A stretch of DNA of 64,000 nt, taken from Gemmata sp051859125 (GTDB lineage Bacteria; Planctomycetota; Planctomycetia; Gemmatales; Gemmataceae). This document shows positions 25,417 to 34,306 of this stretch, in pieces; positions within the stretch are counted from its first letter, which is position 1; each line of letters begins with the position of its first letter. The DNA lies in contig NZ_JBHYGG010000223.1 of NCBI RefSeq assembly GCF_051859125.1, positions 1 through 64,000 on the forward strand. The letters run 5' to 3'. The notes below the pieces were generated by a model. It was given only the letters and a program-made list of their open reading frames with translations, did not search any database and was not told the DNA's origin. The position numbers and the translations under genes were made by a program.

Positions 25417-28062
25417 ATGCTGCGAACCGCAATCACCGCCGCCGTGTTGCTCTCGCCGTCGCTCGCGTCTGCCGCGGAGCCGACCGCCGCACAGGTCGAG
25501 TTCTTCGAGAAGAAGATCCGCCCGGTGCTGGTCGAGAGTTGCTACTCGTGCCACTCGGCCGAGGCCGAGGGCAAGAAGAAGCTCAAGGGCGGGCTCCTGC
25601 TCGACACCAGGGCCGGCTGGGAGAAGGGCGGCGACACGGGCAAGGCGATCGTCCCCGGGAAGCCGAACGAGGGGACGCTCCTCAAGTCGCTCAAGTACGC
25701 CGACGAGAACCTCCAGATGCCGCCGAAGGGGAAGCTCCCCGACGCGGTCGTCAAGGACTTCGAGAAGTGGATCGCCGACGGGGCCGCCGACCCCCGCACC
25801 GCCGCGGGTGGCACCAAGACGCCGGTCGGCATCGACATTGAGAAGGGCAAGCAGTTCTGGTCGTTCCAGCCGCCGAAGGAGGCGACCGCTCCGCAAATCC
25901 GAAATCCGAAACTCGAAATCCGAACCGAGATCGACCGGTTCGTTCACGCGAAGTGGGACGAGAAGGGGCTGAAGCCCGCCCCGGCCGCCGACAAGCGCAC
26001 GCTCGTCCGCCGCGTCTACCTCGACCTCGTCGGCCTGCCGCCGACCCCCGAGGACGTGGACGCGTTTCTTGCCGACAACTCGCCCGACGCGCTCGCGAAG
26101 GTCGTCGACAAGTTGCTCGCGTCGTCGGCGCATGGTGAGAAGTGGGCACGCCACTGGCTCGACGTGGCCCGGTTCGCCGAGGACCAGGCGCACACGTTCG
26201 GCACGAAGCCCAAGTCGGCCGCGTGGCGGTACCGCGACTGGGTCATCGCCGCCCTGAACGCCGACATGCCCTACGACCGGTTCGTGAAGCTCCAGGTCGC
26301 AGGCGACCTGCTCCCGGACGCGCCCGAGGACCCGTTCACGAAGCTCGCCGGGCTCGGGTTCCTGGGGCTCGGGGCCGAGTACTACAAGAACACCGCCGCG
26401 GCCCAGGCCATCGCCGAGGAACTCGACGACCGCGTGGACACGCTCACCCGCGGGTTCATGGGCGTCACCGTGAGCTGCGCCCGGTGCCACGACCACAAGT
26501 TCGACCCGTTCCCGACCAAGGACTACTACAGCCTCGCCGGCATCTACATGGGCACGTCGCTCAGCGAGGCGCCGCTCGTGTCGCCGGCCGAGGCCAAGGT
26601 GTACGCCGACGCGCTCGCGAAGGCGAAGGACGCCGAGAACAAGGTCAACGCCCACCTCGCGACGGTGGCGAAGGCCGCCCAGACCAAGGCGCAGGCCCAG
26701 ACCGTGACGTACCTCCTCGCGGCCCGCAAGGTGCGAGCCGCCGGGAAGGGTGGCAAGCCGTCGGCCGATGAGGCCGCGAAGGCCGAGGGGGTGAGCCCGT
26801 ACTTCGTGAACCGCTGGGTCAAGTTCCTCGACACCCCGGCCGCCAAGAACCTCCCCGAGTTCAAGGACTGGTTCTCGCTGAAGCCCGACGCCGACGCGAC
26901 CGAGGTGAAGGCCGCCGCCGAGGTGATGCAGAAGGCCGTCATGCAGGGCGGGAAGAACGCGCCGGTGCAGAAGGTCGTCGTGAACGACAAGGACGCCCCG
27001 TTCTTCCTCCCGCCGGCCGACGCCGAGAAGTTCTTCCTCACCGACGCCGACAAGCCAAAGCTCACCGAACTGCGCGGCGAACTCGACAAGCGCAAGAAGG
27101 AGACCCCGCCGGCCCCGGCGACGGCGCACGTCGTCAGCGGCAACGGTGCGGGGATGAAGGTCTACGTCCGCGGCAACCCCGCGGTGCAGGGCGAACCGGC
27201 CCCGAAGGGGTTCCTGCAGGTTCTGCCGTCGGCGGCCCCCGCGGGCGAGAAGTTCACCCGCCTCGACCTCGCCAACGCGATCGGCTCGAAGGACAACCCG
27301 CTGACCGCCCGGGTGATCGTGAACCGCGTCTGGTCGTGGCACTTCGGCCGCGGGCTCGTGAACACGCCGAGCAACTTCGGCAAGCTCGGCGACGCCCCGA
27401 GCCACCCCGAACTCCTCGACTGGCTCGCGGTCAACTTCGTCAAGAACGGCTGGTCGCTGAAGTGGCTGCACCGGCAGATCGTGCTGTCGTCGGTGTACCA
27501 ACTCGCCAGCGCGGCGAGCCCGGAGAACGACAAGGTGGACGCCGCGAACGTGTACCTGTGGCGCGGCAACCGGCACCGCCTCGACATCGAGGTGTGGCGC
27601 GACTCGCTCCTGTTCGCGAGCGGGAACCTGGACCCGACCCGCGGCGGCCCGACGTTCGACCTCCGCGACCAGAACGCCAAGCGCCGCACCGTGTACGCCA
27701 AGATCAGCCGCCACGAACTCGACGGCCTGTTGCGGCTGTTCGACTTCCCGGACGCGAACGTGACCGCCGACAAGCGGACCGTCACGACCGTCCCGCAGCA
27801 GCAACTCTTCGCGCTGAACAGCGAGTTCATGGCGAACCAGGCCCGCGCCTTCGCCGCCCGCGTGGACAAGCTCGGCAAGACCGACGCCGAGAAGGTCGCC
27901 GCCGCGTACCGCATCTTGTTCGGCCGCGCCCCCGAGACCCGCGAGACCGACCTCGCCGAGCGGTTCTTGAGGCTCCCGGCCAAGCCCGACGACAAGCTGA
28001 CCCGCTGGCAGCAGTACGCCCAGGTGCTCCTCGCCAGCAACGAGCTGATGTACGTGGACTGA
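25417..28062 (+). CDS. PSD1 / DUF1549 / DUF1553 cytochrome c-like protein (second copy)
   Basis: This 881-residue paralogue of the protein at 3059 has a signal peptide (MLRTAITAAVLLSPSLASAA), an N-terminal cytochrome c domain with CYSCHS and a second CxxCH in SCARCHDHK. DUF1549 (HARHWLDVARFAED-like) and DUF1553 (NPLTARVIVNRVWSWHFG, HPELLDWLAVNF) follow. It lacks the extra C-terminal beta segment of the first copy. Between the cytochrome and DUF1549 domains lies PQIRNPKLEIRTE, encoded by repeats AAATCCGAA at 25895-25924; this is a known intergenic repeat word translated in frame. It is separated from its DUF1501 partner by a toxin-antitoxin-like pair and a duplicated gene tail. Confidence 0.93.
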   Translation: MLRTAITAAVLLSPSLASAAEPTAAQVEFFEKKIRPVLVESCYSCHSAEAEGKKKLKGGLLLDTRAGWEKGGDTGKAIVPGKPNEGTLLKSLKYADENLQMPPKGKLPDAVVKDFEKWIADGAADPRTAAGGTKTPVGIDIEKGKQFWSFQPPKEATAPQIRNPKLEIRTEIDRFVHAKWDEKGLKPAPAADKRTLVRRVYLDLVGLPPTPEDVDAFLADNSPDALAKVVDKLLASSAHGEKWARHWLDVARFAEDQAHTFGTKPKSAAWRYRDWVIAALNADMPYDRFVKLQVAGDLLPDAPEDPFTKLAGLGFLGLGAEYYKNTAAAQAIAEELDDRVDTLTRGFMGVTVSCARCHDHKFDPFPTKDYYSLAGIYMGTSLSEAPLVSPAEAKVYADALAKAKDAENKVNAHLATVAKAAQTKAQAQTVTYLLAARKVRAAGKGGKPSADEAAKAEGVSPYFVNRWVKFLDTPAAKNLPEFKDWFSLKPDADATEVKAAAEVMQKAVMQGGKNAPVQKVVVNDKDAPFFLPPADAEKFFLTDADKPKLTELRGELDKRKKETPPAPATAHVVSGNGAGMKVYVRGNPAVQGEPAPKGFLQVLPSAAPAGEKFTRLDLANAIGSKDNPLTARVIVNRVWSWHFGRGLVNTPSNFGKLGDAPSHPELLDWLAVNFVKNGWSLKWLHRQIVLSSVYQLASAASPENDKVDAANVYLWRGNRHRLDIEVWRDSLLFASGNLDPTRGGPTFDLRDQNAKRRTVYAKISRHELDGLLRLFDFPDANVTADKRTVTTVPQQQLFALNSEFMANQARAFAARVDKLGKTDAEKVAAAYRILFGRAPETRETDLAERFLRLPAKPDDKLTRWQQYAQVLLASNELMYVD
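25895..25924. repeat. Repeat words inside coding sequence
   Basis: Successive copies of AAATCCGAA / ACTCGAAATCCGAA lie in frame in the PSD1 gene and encode IRNPKLEIR, between the cytochrome and DUF1549 domains. Similar words form the inverted repeat at 42030-42111. Confidence 0.7.
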
Positions 28063-28109
28063 GGCGGGCCGTGGTATGATGGCTGCGGACTCGCCTTCAG
28101 GAGCCAGCT

Positions 28110-28379
28110 ATGTCGCAGATTCACGCTGATGCCGAGATGGTTCGACAGTTGGAAGCCGCGAGCGGGCCGGTCACCGTGGTCAACGACCAGGGGGCCACGA
28201 TCGCCGTGTGCATGCCGATCAAATCCCGGTCGGTGTCGAAGTACACACCCGAGGAGATTGAGCGGCGGCGGCGAGACTTGCAAGCGGTGCGTGACGAGGT
28301 GCGGAAGAACCCGGGCAGTGGTCGGCGGCTCGCGGACATTCTGGCGGACCTCCCCCGGCTTGCCGGTGACGCGCCATGA
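28110..28379 (+). CDS. Antitoxin-like small protein
   Basis: This 89-residue protein has a SSxVTVVND-type N-terminus (SGPVTVVNDQGATIAVCMPI) resembling the swapped-strand antitoxin fold (Phd/AbrB-like or prevent-host-death-like), then a charged helical C-terminus (TPEEIERRRRDLQAVRDEV). It overlaps the next gene by four bases (ATGA), as in type II toxin-antitoxin pairs where the antitoxin comes first. AGGAG precedes the ATG. It sits just after the second PSD1 gene; a TATGAT at 28075 may be its -10 box. Confidence 0.75.
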   Translation: MSQIHADAEMVRQLEAASGPVTVVNDQGATIAVCMPIKSRSVSKYTPEEIERRRRDLQAVRDEVRKNPGSGRRLADILADLPRLAGDAP

Positions 28380-28657
28380 CGTGGGCGGTGATCTGGATGC
28401 CGCCGGCCGAGCAACAGCTCGCCACCGCCTGGCTGACCGCGCCGGACCGGAACGCGGTGACGAACGCCGCCGACGAGATCGACTTGGTGCTGGAGACCTT
28501 CCCGACTTCGGCTGGCGAACCACTGTTCGATACGGTCTACGAGTACGAGCAACCGCCGCTGACTGTCGAGTATGAGATCGACGGTGCGAACCACACGGTC
28601 TACGTACTCAGGGTGTGGAACACCGCCGACGGGCGACCGAACCTGACGGGGAACTGA
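28376..28657 (+). CDS. RelE/ParE-like toxin
   Basis: This 93-residue protein fits the RelE/ParE fold: MTWAVIWMPPAEQQLATAWL at the start, a two-helix region, then strands EPLFDTVYEYEQPPLTVEYE and the end NHTVYVLRVWNTAD. RelE/ParE toxins cut mRNA at the ribosome or poison gyrase, and are neutralised by the cognate antitoxin. It starts inside the antitoxin stop (ATGA overlap), so the pair is coupled. The catalytic residues differ widely between members and cannot be judged here, so activity is not established. Confidence 0.75.
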   Translation: MTWAVIWMPPAEQQLATAWLTAPDRNAVTNAADEIDLVLETFPTSAGEPLFDTVYEYEQPPLTVEYEIDGANHTVYVLRVWNTADGRPNLTGN

Positions 28658-28660
28658 TCC

Positions 28661-28705
28661 GCCCAGGTGCTCCTCGCCAGCACCGAACTGATGGACGTCG
28701 ATTGA
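28661..28705 (+). pseudogene. Duplicated tail of a DUF1553 gene
   Basis: These 45 bases match the last 45 bases of the PSD1 gene (28018-28062) with only five differences and encode AQVLLASTELMDVD instead of AQVLLASNELMYVD, then TGA. Three of the five changes are silent third-position changes, so the fragment evolved under coding constraint before being separated. It looks like a remnant of the original PSD1 end, left behind when the toxin-antitoxin pair arrived or when paralogues recombined. Confidence 0.8.
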
Positions 28706-28712
28706 CCGCAAT

Positions 28713-28812
28713 GCGGAACGCGGAGTTCGGAATGCGGAATGAAGCAACCGAGCCCGCAACGCTCTCGAATCACTCAAGGGTTCTGCCGATGTCTTCGAAC
28801 TCCGCGTTCCGC
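28713..28812. repeat. Inverted repeat spanning a start codon
   Basis: Seventeen bases GCGGAACGCGGAGTTCG at 28713-28729 are perfectly reversed at 28796-28812; the flanks continue the same words imperfectly. The right arm lies within the first codons of the DUF1501 gene (start 28789). Confidence 0.8.
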
Positions 28813-30210
28813 GTTCCGCACTCCGCGCTCGGGCTGTCCCGCCGCGAACTGCTCGCCCGCTCCGGCACCGGCCTCGGCGTGCTCGGTCTCGCCGGGCTGC
28901 TCGCCGACGAGTCGAAGGCCGCCGCGGCCGCCAGCGTCGCGAGCAACCCGCTCGCGCCCAAGGTCGCGCACCACCCGGCGAAGGCCAAGCACGTCATCCA
29001 CCTGTTCATGAACGGCGGCCCGTCGCAGGTCGACACGTTCGACCCGAAGCCCGAACTCACCAAGCGGCACGGGCAGCAACCCGGCGCGGCCGGCCTCAAG
29101 ACCGAGCGGAAGACCGGCGGGCTGTTCGCCTCGCCGTTCGCGTTCCAGAAGTGCGGGCAGTCGGGCATCGAGGTCAGCGAGATCTTCCCCGAGGTCGGGA
29201 AGTGCATCGACGACATCTGCGTCATCCGGTCGATGCACACGAACATCCCGAACCACGAGCCGGGCCTGTTGCTGATGACCTGCGGGAACACGCAGGCGAT
29301 CCGGCCGAGCATGGGCTCGTGGCTCACCTACGGGCTCGGCACCGAGAACCAGAACCTCCCCGGGTTCGTGGTGATGTGCCCCGGCAAGCCGGTCGTCGGC
29401 CCGGCGCTGTGGAGCAACAGCTTCCTGCCCGGCGTGTTCCAGGGGTGCCACATCCAGAACCTCGACCCGAAGAAGGTCATCGACCACATCCGCAACAGCA
29501 ACGTCGGCACCGGCACGCAGCGCGAGCAACTCGACCTGCTCAACGCGCTCAACGGCGTCCACAAGGAGACGCGGCCGGGCGACGACCAGCTCGACGCCCG
29601 CATCCAGTCGCTCGAGATCGCGTACCGCATGCAGACCGAGGCGCAGGACGCCTTCGACGTGACCCGCGAGCCGCTCAAGGTCCGCGAGGCATACGGCAAG
29701 GGGTACTTCGCCGACGCCTGCCTCACCGCCCGGCGGCTCGTCGAGCGGGGCGTGCGGATGGTGCAGGTCTTCTACGGCGGCGGCCAGCCGTGGGACGACC
29801 ACGGCGACATCGAGAAGGGCCACCGGGCGAAGGCGAAGGACAGCGACAGGGCGATCGCTTCGCTGCTCCGTGATTTGAAGTCGAAGGGCCTCCTCGACGA
29901 GACGCTCGTGCTGTGGGGCGGCGAGTTCGGCCGCACCCCGACGAGCGAGGGGCAGAACGGCCGCGACCACAACAACCACGGGTTCAGCGTGTGGCTCGCC
30001 GGCGGCGGCGTGAAGGGCGGCATGACCTACGGGGCGACCGACGAGTTCGGGTTCGCCGCCGCCGAGAACAAGGTCCACATCCACGACCTGCACGCCACGA
30101 TGCTGCACCTCATGGGCATCGACCACGAGAAGCTCACGTACCGCTACAGCGGCCGCGACTTCCGCCTCACCGACGTCCACGGCCACGTGGTGAAGGACAT
30201 CCTGAAGTGA
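28789..30210 (+). CDS. DUF1501 domain-containing exported protein (second copy)
   Basis: This 473-residue paralogue of the protein at 1443 has a Tat-type signal (GLSRRELLARSGTGLGVLGL) and the family motifs NGGPSQVDTFDPKP, RPSMGSWLTYGLGTENQNLP, GEFGRTPTSEGQNGRDHNNH and HDLHATMLHLMG. Its first 15 residues (SSNSAFRVPHSALG after Met) are encoded by the right arm of an inverted-repeat element, giving an unusual extension before the twin arginines. ATG at 28789 is chosen because it directly follows the repeat loop; an upstream ATG at 28711 would translate the whole repeat. It is the partner of the PSD1 gene at 25417, with an inserted toxin-antitoxin pair between them. Confidence 0.9.
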   Translation: MSSNSAFRVPHSALGLSRRELLARSGTGLGVLGLAGLLADESKAAAAASVASNPLAPKVAHHPAKAKHVIHLFMNGGPSQVDTFDPKPELTKRHGQQPGAAGLKTERKTGGLFASPFAFQKCGQSGIEVSEIFPEVGKCIDDICVIRSMHTNIPNHEPGLLLMTCGNTQAIRPSMGSWLTYGLGTENQNLPGFVVMCPGKPVVGPALWSNSFLPGVFQGCHIQNLDPKKVIDHIRNSNVGTGTQREQLDLLNALNGVHKETRPGDDQLDARIQSLEIAYRMQTEAQDAFDVTREPLKVREAYGKGYFADACLTARRLVERGVRMVQVFYGGGQPWDDHGDIEKGHRAKAKDSDRAIASLLRDLKSKGLLDETLVLWGGEFGRTPTSEGQNGRDHNNHGFSVWLAGGGVKGGMTYGATDEFGFAAAENKVHIHDLHATMLHLMGIDHEKLTYRYSGRDFRLTDVHGHVVKDILK

Positions 30211-30261
30211 CGGGCGATTCACGGTTGCCGGAACGAGACGCCGCACGATAAAGCAGAACGA

Positions 30262-30365
30262 AGCCGCACGATCGAAACCGAAGAACGCACGATCCGGACA
30301 CAGAATTCGATTTGAACTCTGTCCTCGGTTCGGATCGTGGCTTCATCGGTTTCGATCGTGCGGCT
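30262..30365. repeat. Inverted-repeat element between DUF1501 and hpnC
   Basis: AGCCGCACGATCGAAACCGA at 30262-30281 is perfectly reversed at 30346-30365, and a further CACGATCCG pair lies inside. The element fills much of the 192-base gap before hpnC; the HpnC ATG is at 30403, so the hairpin lies in its leader. Confidence 0.85.
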
Positions 30366-30402
30366 GATTGTTTTCTGCTCTACGAACGTCCGGACGATTC
30401 GC

Positions 30403-31311
30403 ATGCCCTGGGACTTCGCCCACGAACTCCGCCGCTGGGGGCCGACCGCCGCGGCTCCCGTCGGTCTCCCCGCCGCACGCGCCTACTGTGCGCACGTCGC
30501 ACGGTCGCACTACGAGAACTTCACCGTCGTTTCGGCGCTGCTCCCGCGGCGGCTGATCCGGCACTTCAACGCCGTGTACGCCTACTGCCGCTGGTCCGAC
30601 GACCTCGCCGACGAGACGAGCGGCGGGGCCGAGGCGCTGCGGTTGCTCGACTGGTGGCGCACCGAACTCCTCACCTGCTACGGCGGCCGGCCGACGCACC
30701 CGGTCACGGTCGCGCTGCGCGAAACGATCCGCCGGTTCGCGATCCCGCCCGAGCCGTTCCTGAACCTGCTCGTCGCGTTCACGCAGGACCAGCACGTCAC
30801 GCGGTACGCCACGTTCGACCAACTCGTGGGGTACTGCCGCAACTCGGCGAACCCCGTCGGGCACCTCGTCCTGCACCTCTTCGAGTGCTTCGACGCGAAG
30901 CGGGCGGCGCTCTCCGACGAGGTCTGCACCGGGCTGCAACTCGCGAACTTCTGGCAGGACGTGTCCCGGGATTACGCCATCGGCCGCGTGTACCTGCCGG
31001 CCGAGGACCGCGAGCGGTTCGGCGTTTCGGAGGCCGACATCGGCGCGGGGATGTGTACCCCGCAGTTCCGCGACCTGATTCGCTTTGAGGTCGAACGCGC
31101 CCGCGGCTACTTCGCCCGCGGTGCGGCGCTCCTGCCGCTGCTGCCGCGGGCGGCCCGCGTGGACGTGGACCTGTTCATCGCCGGCGGCCGTGCGATCCTC
31201 ACGGCCATCGAGAGCTCCGGGCACGACGTTCTGACGCGCCGGCCCGAGGTCGGGAAGCGCGAGAAGGTGAAACTGCTGCTCGGTGCGGCCGTGCGGGCGG
31301 TCCTGGGGTGA
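30403..31311 (+). CDS. hpnC: Squalene synthase HpnC
   Basis: This 302-residue protein of the squalene/phytoene synthase family has the first Asp-rich motif WSDDLADE near residues 64-70 and the second QDVSRDYAIGRVYLP near 185. In the HpnCDE route, HpnD joins two farnesyl diphosphates to presqualene diphosphate, HpnC turns that into hydroxysqualene, and HpnE reduces it to squalene for hopanoids or sterols. Sequence features (short N-terminus, HYENFTVVSALLPRRLIRHF) favour HpnC over HpnD. No hpnD or hpnE lies beside it. ATG at 30403 is chosen because the frame upstream is the repeat element. Confidence 0.9.
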   Translation: MPWDFAHELRRWGPTAAAPVGLPAARAYCAHVARSHYENFTVVSALLPRRLIRHFNAVYAYCRWSDDLADETSGGAEALRLLDWWRTELLTCYGGRPTHPVTVALRETIRRFAIPPEPFLNLLVAFTQDQHVTRYATFDQLVGYCRNSANPVGHLVLHLFECFDAKRAALSDEVCTGLQLANFWQDVSRDYAIGRVYLPAEDRERFGVSEADIGAGMCTPQFRDLIRFEVERARGYFARGAALLPLLPRAARVDVDLFIAGGRAILTAIESSGHDVLTRRPEVGKREKVKLLLGAAVRAVLG

Positions 31312-31440
31312 ACTCGCGGGAAGAGTTTTGGCGGGCCGTGAACCCGGATTACGCACTTCCGTCGGGCGGTTGGCCGTTGATCCGCCCGCCCCATGCCCTC
31401 AGAATAGGGCGAAGTTCATCCGACCGGCAGAGGCTCGCAG

Positions 31441-34302
31441 ATGGTCACCTCGCCCGTAATTTGCCAGGCGTGCAGCGCCGTGGTCCCGTCGGCCCGGTTC
31501 GCCTCGGTCGTCGCGGACGAGGCCCGGTGCCCCGCGTGCGGCGCGCCGGTCCCGCCGGCGTCGGTGAACGTCTCCCTGCAACTCGGCGAGCCGAACACCG
31601 TCATCAACGTCTCCCTCGACTCGGGGAACATCAACGTCGCGCCCGAAGGCGCGACGCGGAGTTGGGGCAATGACGCACCCGAGCCGCCGCGGTCGCGGGA
31701 CTTCCCGTTCCTGGCCCCGCCCCGCGCCCCGGACGAGATCGGGTGGCTCGGGCCGTACCGCGTCCTGGGCGTGCTCGGCACGGGCGGCATGGGCGTGGTG
31801 TTCCGCGCCGAGGACCCGCAACTCAAGCGGCAGCTCGCGCTGAAGGCGATGCTCCCGTCGGCGTCCGCGAACCCGGACGACGTGACCCGGTTCCTGCGCG
31901 AGGCGCGGGCGCAGGCGGCCGTCGAGCACGACCACGTCGCGGCCATCTTCCAGGTCGGCGAGGACCGCGGGGTCCCGTACATCGCGATGCCGCTGCTCAA
32001 GGGCCAGCCGCTCGCGGGCGCGCTGCGGGCCGGCCCGCGGGTGCCCGTCGCGGAGGCCGTGCGAATCGCCCGTGAGATGGCCGAGGGACTCGCCGCGGCG
32101 CACGAGCAGGGGCTCATCCACCGCGACATCAAGCCCGGGAACGTGTGGCTGGAGGGGAAGCAGCGGCGGGTGAAGATCCTCGACTTCGGCCTGGTCCGGG
32201 TGACCGGCGAGAACGCGGCGCTGTCGGCCGACTCGGCCCCGGTGACGCAGGCCGGGTTCGTCGTCGGCACCCCCGCGTACATGAGCCCCGAGCAAGCGAA
32301 GGGCGACCGGCTCGACCCCCGCAGCGACCTGTTCAGCCTCGGCACCGTGCTCTACCTGATGCTCACCGGCCGCGAGCCGTTCACCGCGACCACGATTACG
32401 GCGATGCTGATCGCGGTCGCGACCGACGAGCCGCCGGCCCCGGCCGCGGTCAACCCGCAGGTGCCGCCGGACCTCGACGCGCTCGCGCTGCGGCTGCTCG
32501 CGAAGAAGCCCGAGAACCGGCCGGCGACCGCCGAGGAGGCCGCCGCGCTGCTGCGGCAGATCGAGGCGCGGCTCGCGGCGACCGGTGGGCCGCCCGTTGC
32601 GGCCGGCGCGGGGCCCGTCGCGCGCCCCGCCGGCGAGCCCTGGGAGGACGCCGAGGCGACCGAGTCGGAACTGCGCGAGCTGAGTTCCGCCGTGACCGCA
32701 CCCGTTCCGTCGGCCCGAGCGGCGGTGGAGTTCGACGCCCCGCCGCCGCGGAGGAAGCGCTGGGTGCTCGTCGCGGCCGGGTTCGCGTTCGTGGCGCTGG
32801 CGGCGCTTGCGGCCGACGTCGTCATCCGCATCACGAACAAGGACGGCTCCGTTACCAAGATCAAGGCCCCCGAGGGCAGCACGGTCGCGCTCACGAAGGA
32901 CGGCAAGGAGCTCGCCGCGGTCGGCCCGGACCCGAAGAAGGCCGGGCCGGCCGCGCCGTTCGACGCGCGGGCGGCCGCCGAGTGGGTACTGAAGCAGGGC
33001 GGGAAGGTGCGGGTGGCGGGCCGCGCCGAAGAGGTCGGGCCCGCGGCCGCGCTGCCCGCCGGGCCGCTCGCGCTGACCGGCCTCGACCTCACGGACCTCA
33101 AGGGCGTGGCCGACGACGACCTCGCCCGGTTCGCCGGGTGCTCCACGCTGACCCGGCTCCGGCTCGGGCACACCGCGGTGGGTGACGCGGGGCTCGCGCA
33201 CCTCAAGGGGTGTGTGGCACTGGCGGACGTCGACCTCTCGAACACCAAGGTGACCGACGCGGCCCTGGCCCGGTTCAAGGGCTCCGTCCGGCTGACCGCG
33301 GTGTACCTGAACAGCACCGCGGTCGGCGACGAGGGGCTCGCGCATCTCGCCGGGTGCCCGGCGCTCGCCGAGGTGTGGCTCGACGACACGCGGGTCACGA
33401 ACGCGGGGGTCGCGGCTCTCGCCGGGTGCAAGCGGCTGCACACCCTGAACGTCCGCACCAGCGGGGTCACCAGACCGGCGGTCGTGGCCCTGGCCGCGGC
33501 GCTGCCCGAGTGCAAGTTCGGCCTGCCCGAAGGCCCGTACGAGTACGCGCCGCTCACGCCCCGCGGGGCCGCCGAGTACGTCATCGCCCTGGGGGGGAGG
33601 GTCTGGGTGAACGGGAAGCTGGGCCCGGAGGACCGCATCGGGAAGCTCGCGGACCTGCCCGCCGGGGCGCTCGCACTGAGCGGCTTCGACCTGGGCAGCA
33701 CGCGAATCACCGACGCCGACCTGGCCCCGCTCAAGGACTGCAAGGACCTGGCGCTCCTCGCCGTGTACGACACCGGCGTCGGCGACGCGGGGCTGGCGCA
33801 CTTCAAGGGTCAGAGGCGGCTCCAGCGGCTCCACGTGTCCGCGACCCGGGTGACCGACGCGGGGCTCGCGCACTTCAAGGACTGTTCGATCCTGAGCGAC
33901 CTGTTCGTGAACCAGACGGCGGTCGGCGACGCGGGGCTCGCGCACTTCAAGGACTGCAAGACGATCCGGGCGCTCTGGGCCAAGGGCACGAAGGTGACGG
34001 ACAAGGGGCTCGCGTGCCTCGGCGGGTGGCCGGGGTTGAGCTTCGTGGACCTCAACGACACCGGCGTCGGCGACGCGGGCGTGGCCCGCCTGAAGAACTG
34101 CGAGAACCTGACCCGCGTGTCGCTCCGGGGCACGAAGGTGACGGACAAGGGGCTGGCGGTCTTCACCGGCCGCGAGCACCTGGCCCTGCTCGACGTCGCC
34201 GACACCGCGGTGACGGGCGACGCGGCCCGCGGGGTCGCCGCGACGCTCCCCCGGTGCCACGTCCTGTGGAGCGGCGGGGCGGTCGCCCCGACGCAGAAGT
34301 AA
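31441..34302 (+). CDS. Membrane Ser/Thr kinase with C-terminal leucine-rich repeats
   Basis: This 953-residue receptor-like kinase begins with a small zinc-ribbon-like element (CQACSAVVP ... CPACGAPVP). The kinase has GTGGMGVVFRAED at about 112-125, the VAIK-type LALKAM lysine, HRDIKPGN near 228, DFGLVR at 248 and TPAYMSPEQA. A single membrane helix follows (WVLVAAGFAFVALAALAA, about 442-462). The extracytoplasmic part has two parallel blocks, each starting with an AAEWVL/AAEYVI ... GGKVRV segment and followed by leucine-rich repeats with the phrase VTDAGLAHFKDC. It may sense an external ligand and phosphorylate cytoplasmic targets. It is convergent, four bases apart, with the next gene. Confidence 0.93.
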   Translation: MVTSPVICQACSAVVPSARFASVVADEARCPACGAPVPPASVNVSLQLGEPNTVINVSLDSGNINVAPEGATRSWGNDAPEPPRSRDFPFLAPPRAPDEIGWLGPYRVLGVLGTGGMGVVFRAEDPQLKRQLALKAMLPSASANPDDVTRFLREARAQAAVEHDHVAAIFQVGEDRGVPYIAMPLLKGQPLAGALRAGPRVPVAEAVRIAREMAEGLAAAHEQGLIHRDIKPGNVWLEGKQRRVKILDFGLVRVTGENAALSADSAPVTQAGFVVGTPAYMSPEQAKGDRLDPRSDLFSLGTVLYLMLTGREPFTATTITAMLIAVATDEPPAPAAVNPQVPPDLDALALRLLAKKPENRPATAEEAAALLRQIEARLAATGGPPVAAGAGPVARPAGEPWEDAEATESELRELSSAVTAPVPSARAAVEFDAPPPRRKRWVLVAAGFAFVALAALAADVVIRITNKDGSVTKIKAPEGSTVALTKDGKELAAVGPDPKKAGPAAPFDARAAAEWVLKQGGKVRVAGRAEEVGPAAALPAGPLALTGLDLTDLKGVADDDLARFAGCSTLTRLRLGHTAVGDAGLAHLKGCVALADVDLSNTKVTDAALARFKGSVRLTAVYLNSTAVGDEGLAHLAGCPALAEVWLDDTRVTNAGVAALAGCKRLHTLNVRTSGVTRPAVVALAAALPECKFGLPEGPYEYAPLTPRGAAEYVIALGGRVWVNGKLGPEDRIGKLADLPAGALALSGFDLGSTRITDADLAPLKDCKDLALLAVYDTGVGDAGLAHFKGQRRLQRLHVSATRVTDAGLAHFKDCSILSDLFVNQTAVGDAGLAHFKDCKTIRALWAKGTKVTDKGLACLGGWPGLSFVDLNDTGVGDAGVARLKNCENLTRVSLRGTKVTDKGLAVFTGREHLALLDVADTAVTGDAARGVAATLPRCHVLWSGGAVAPTQK

Positions 34303-34306
34303 GCCG

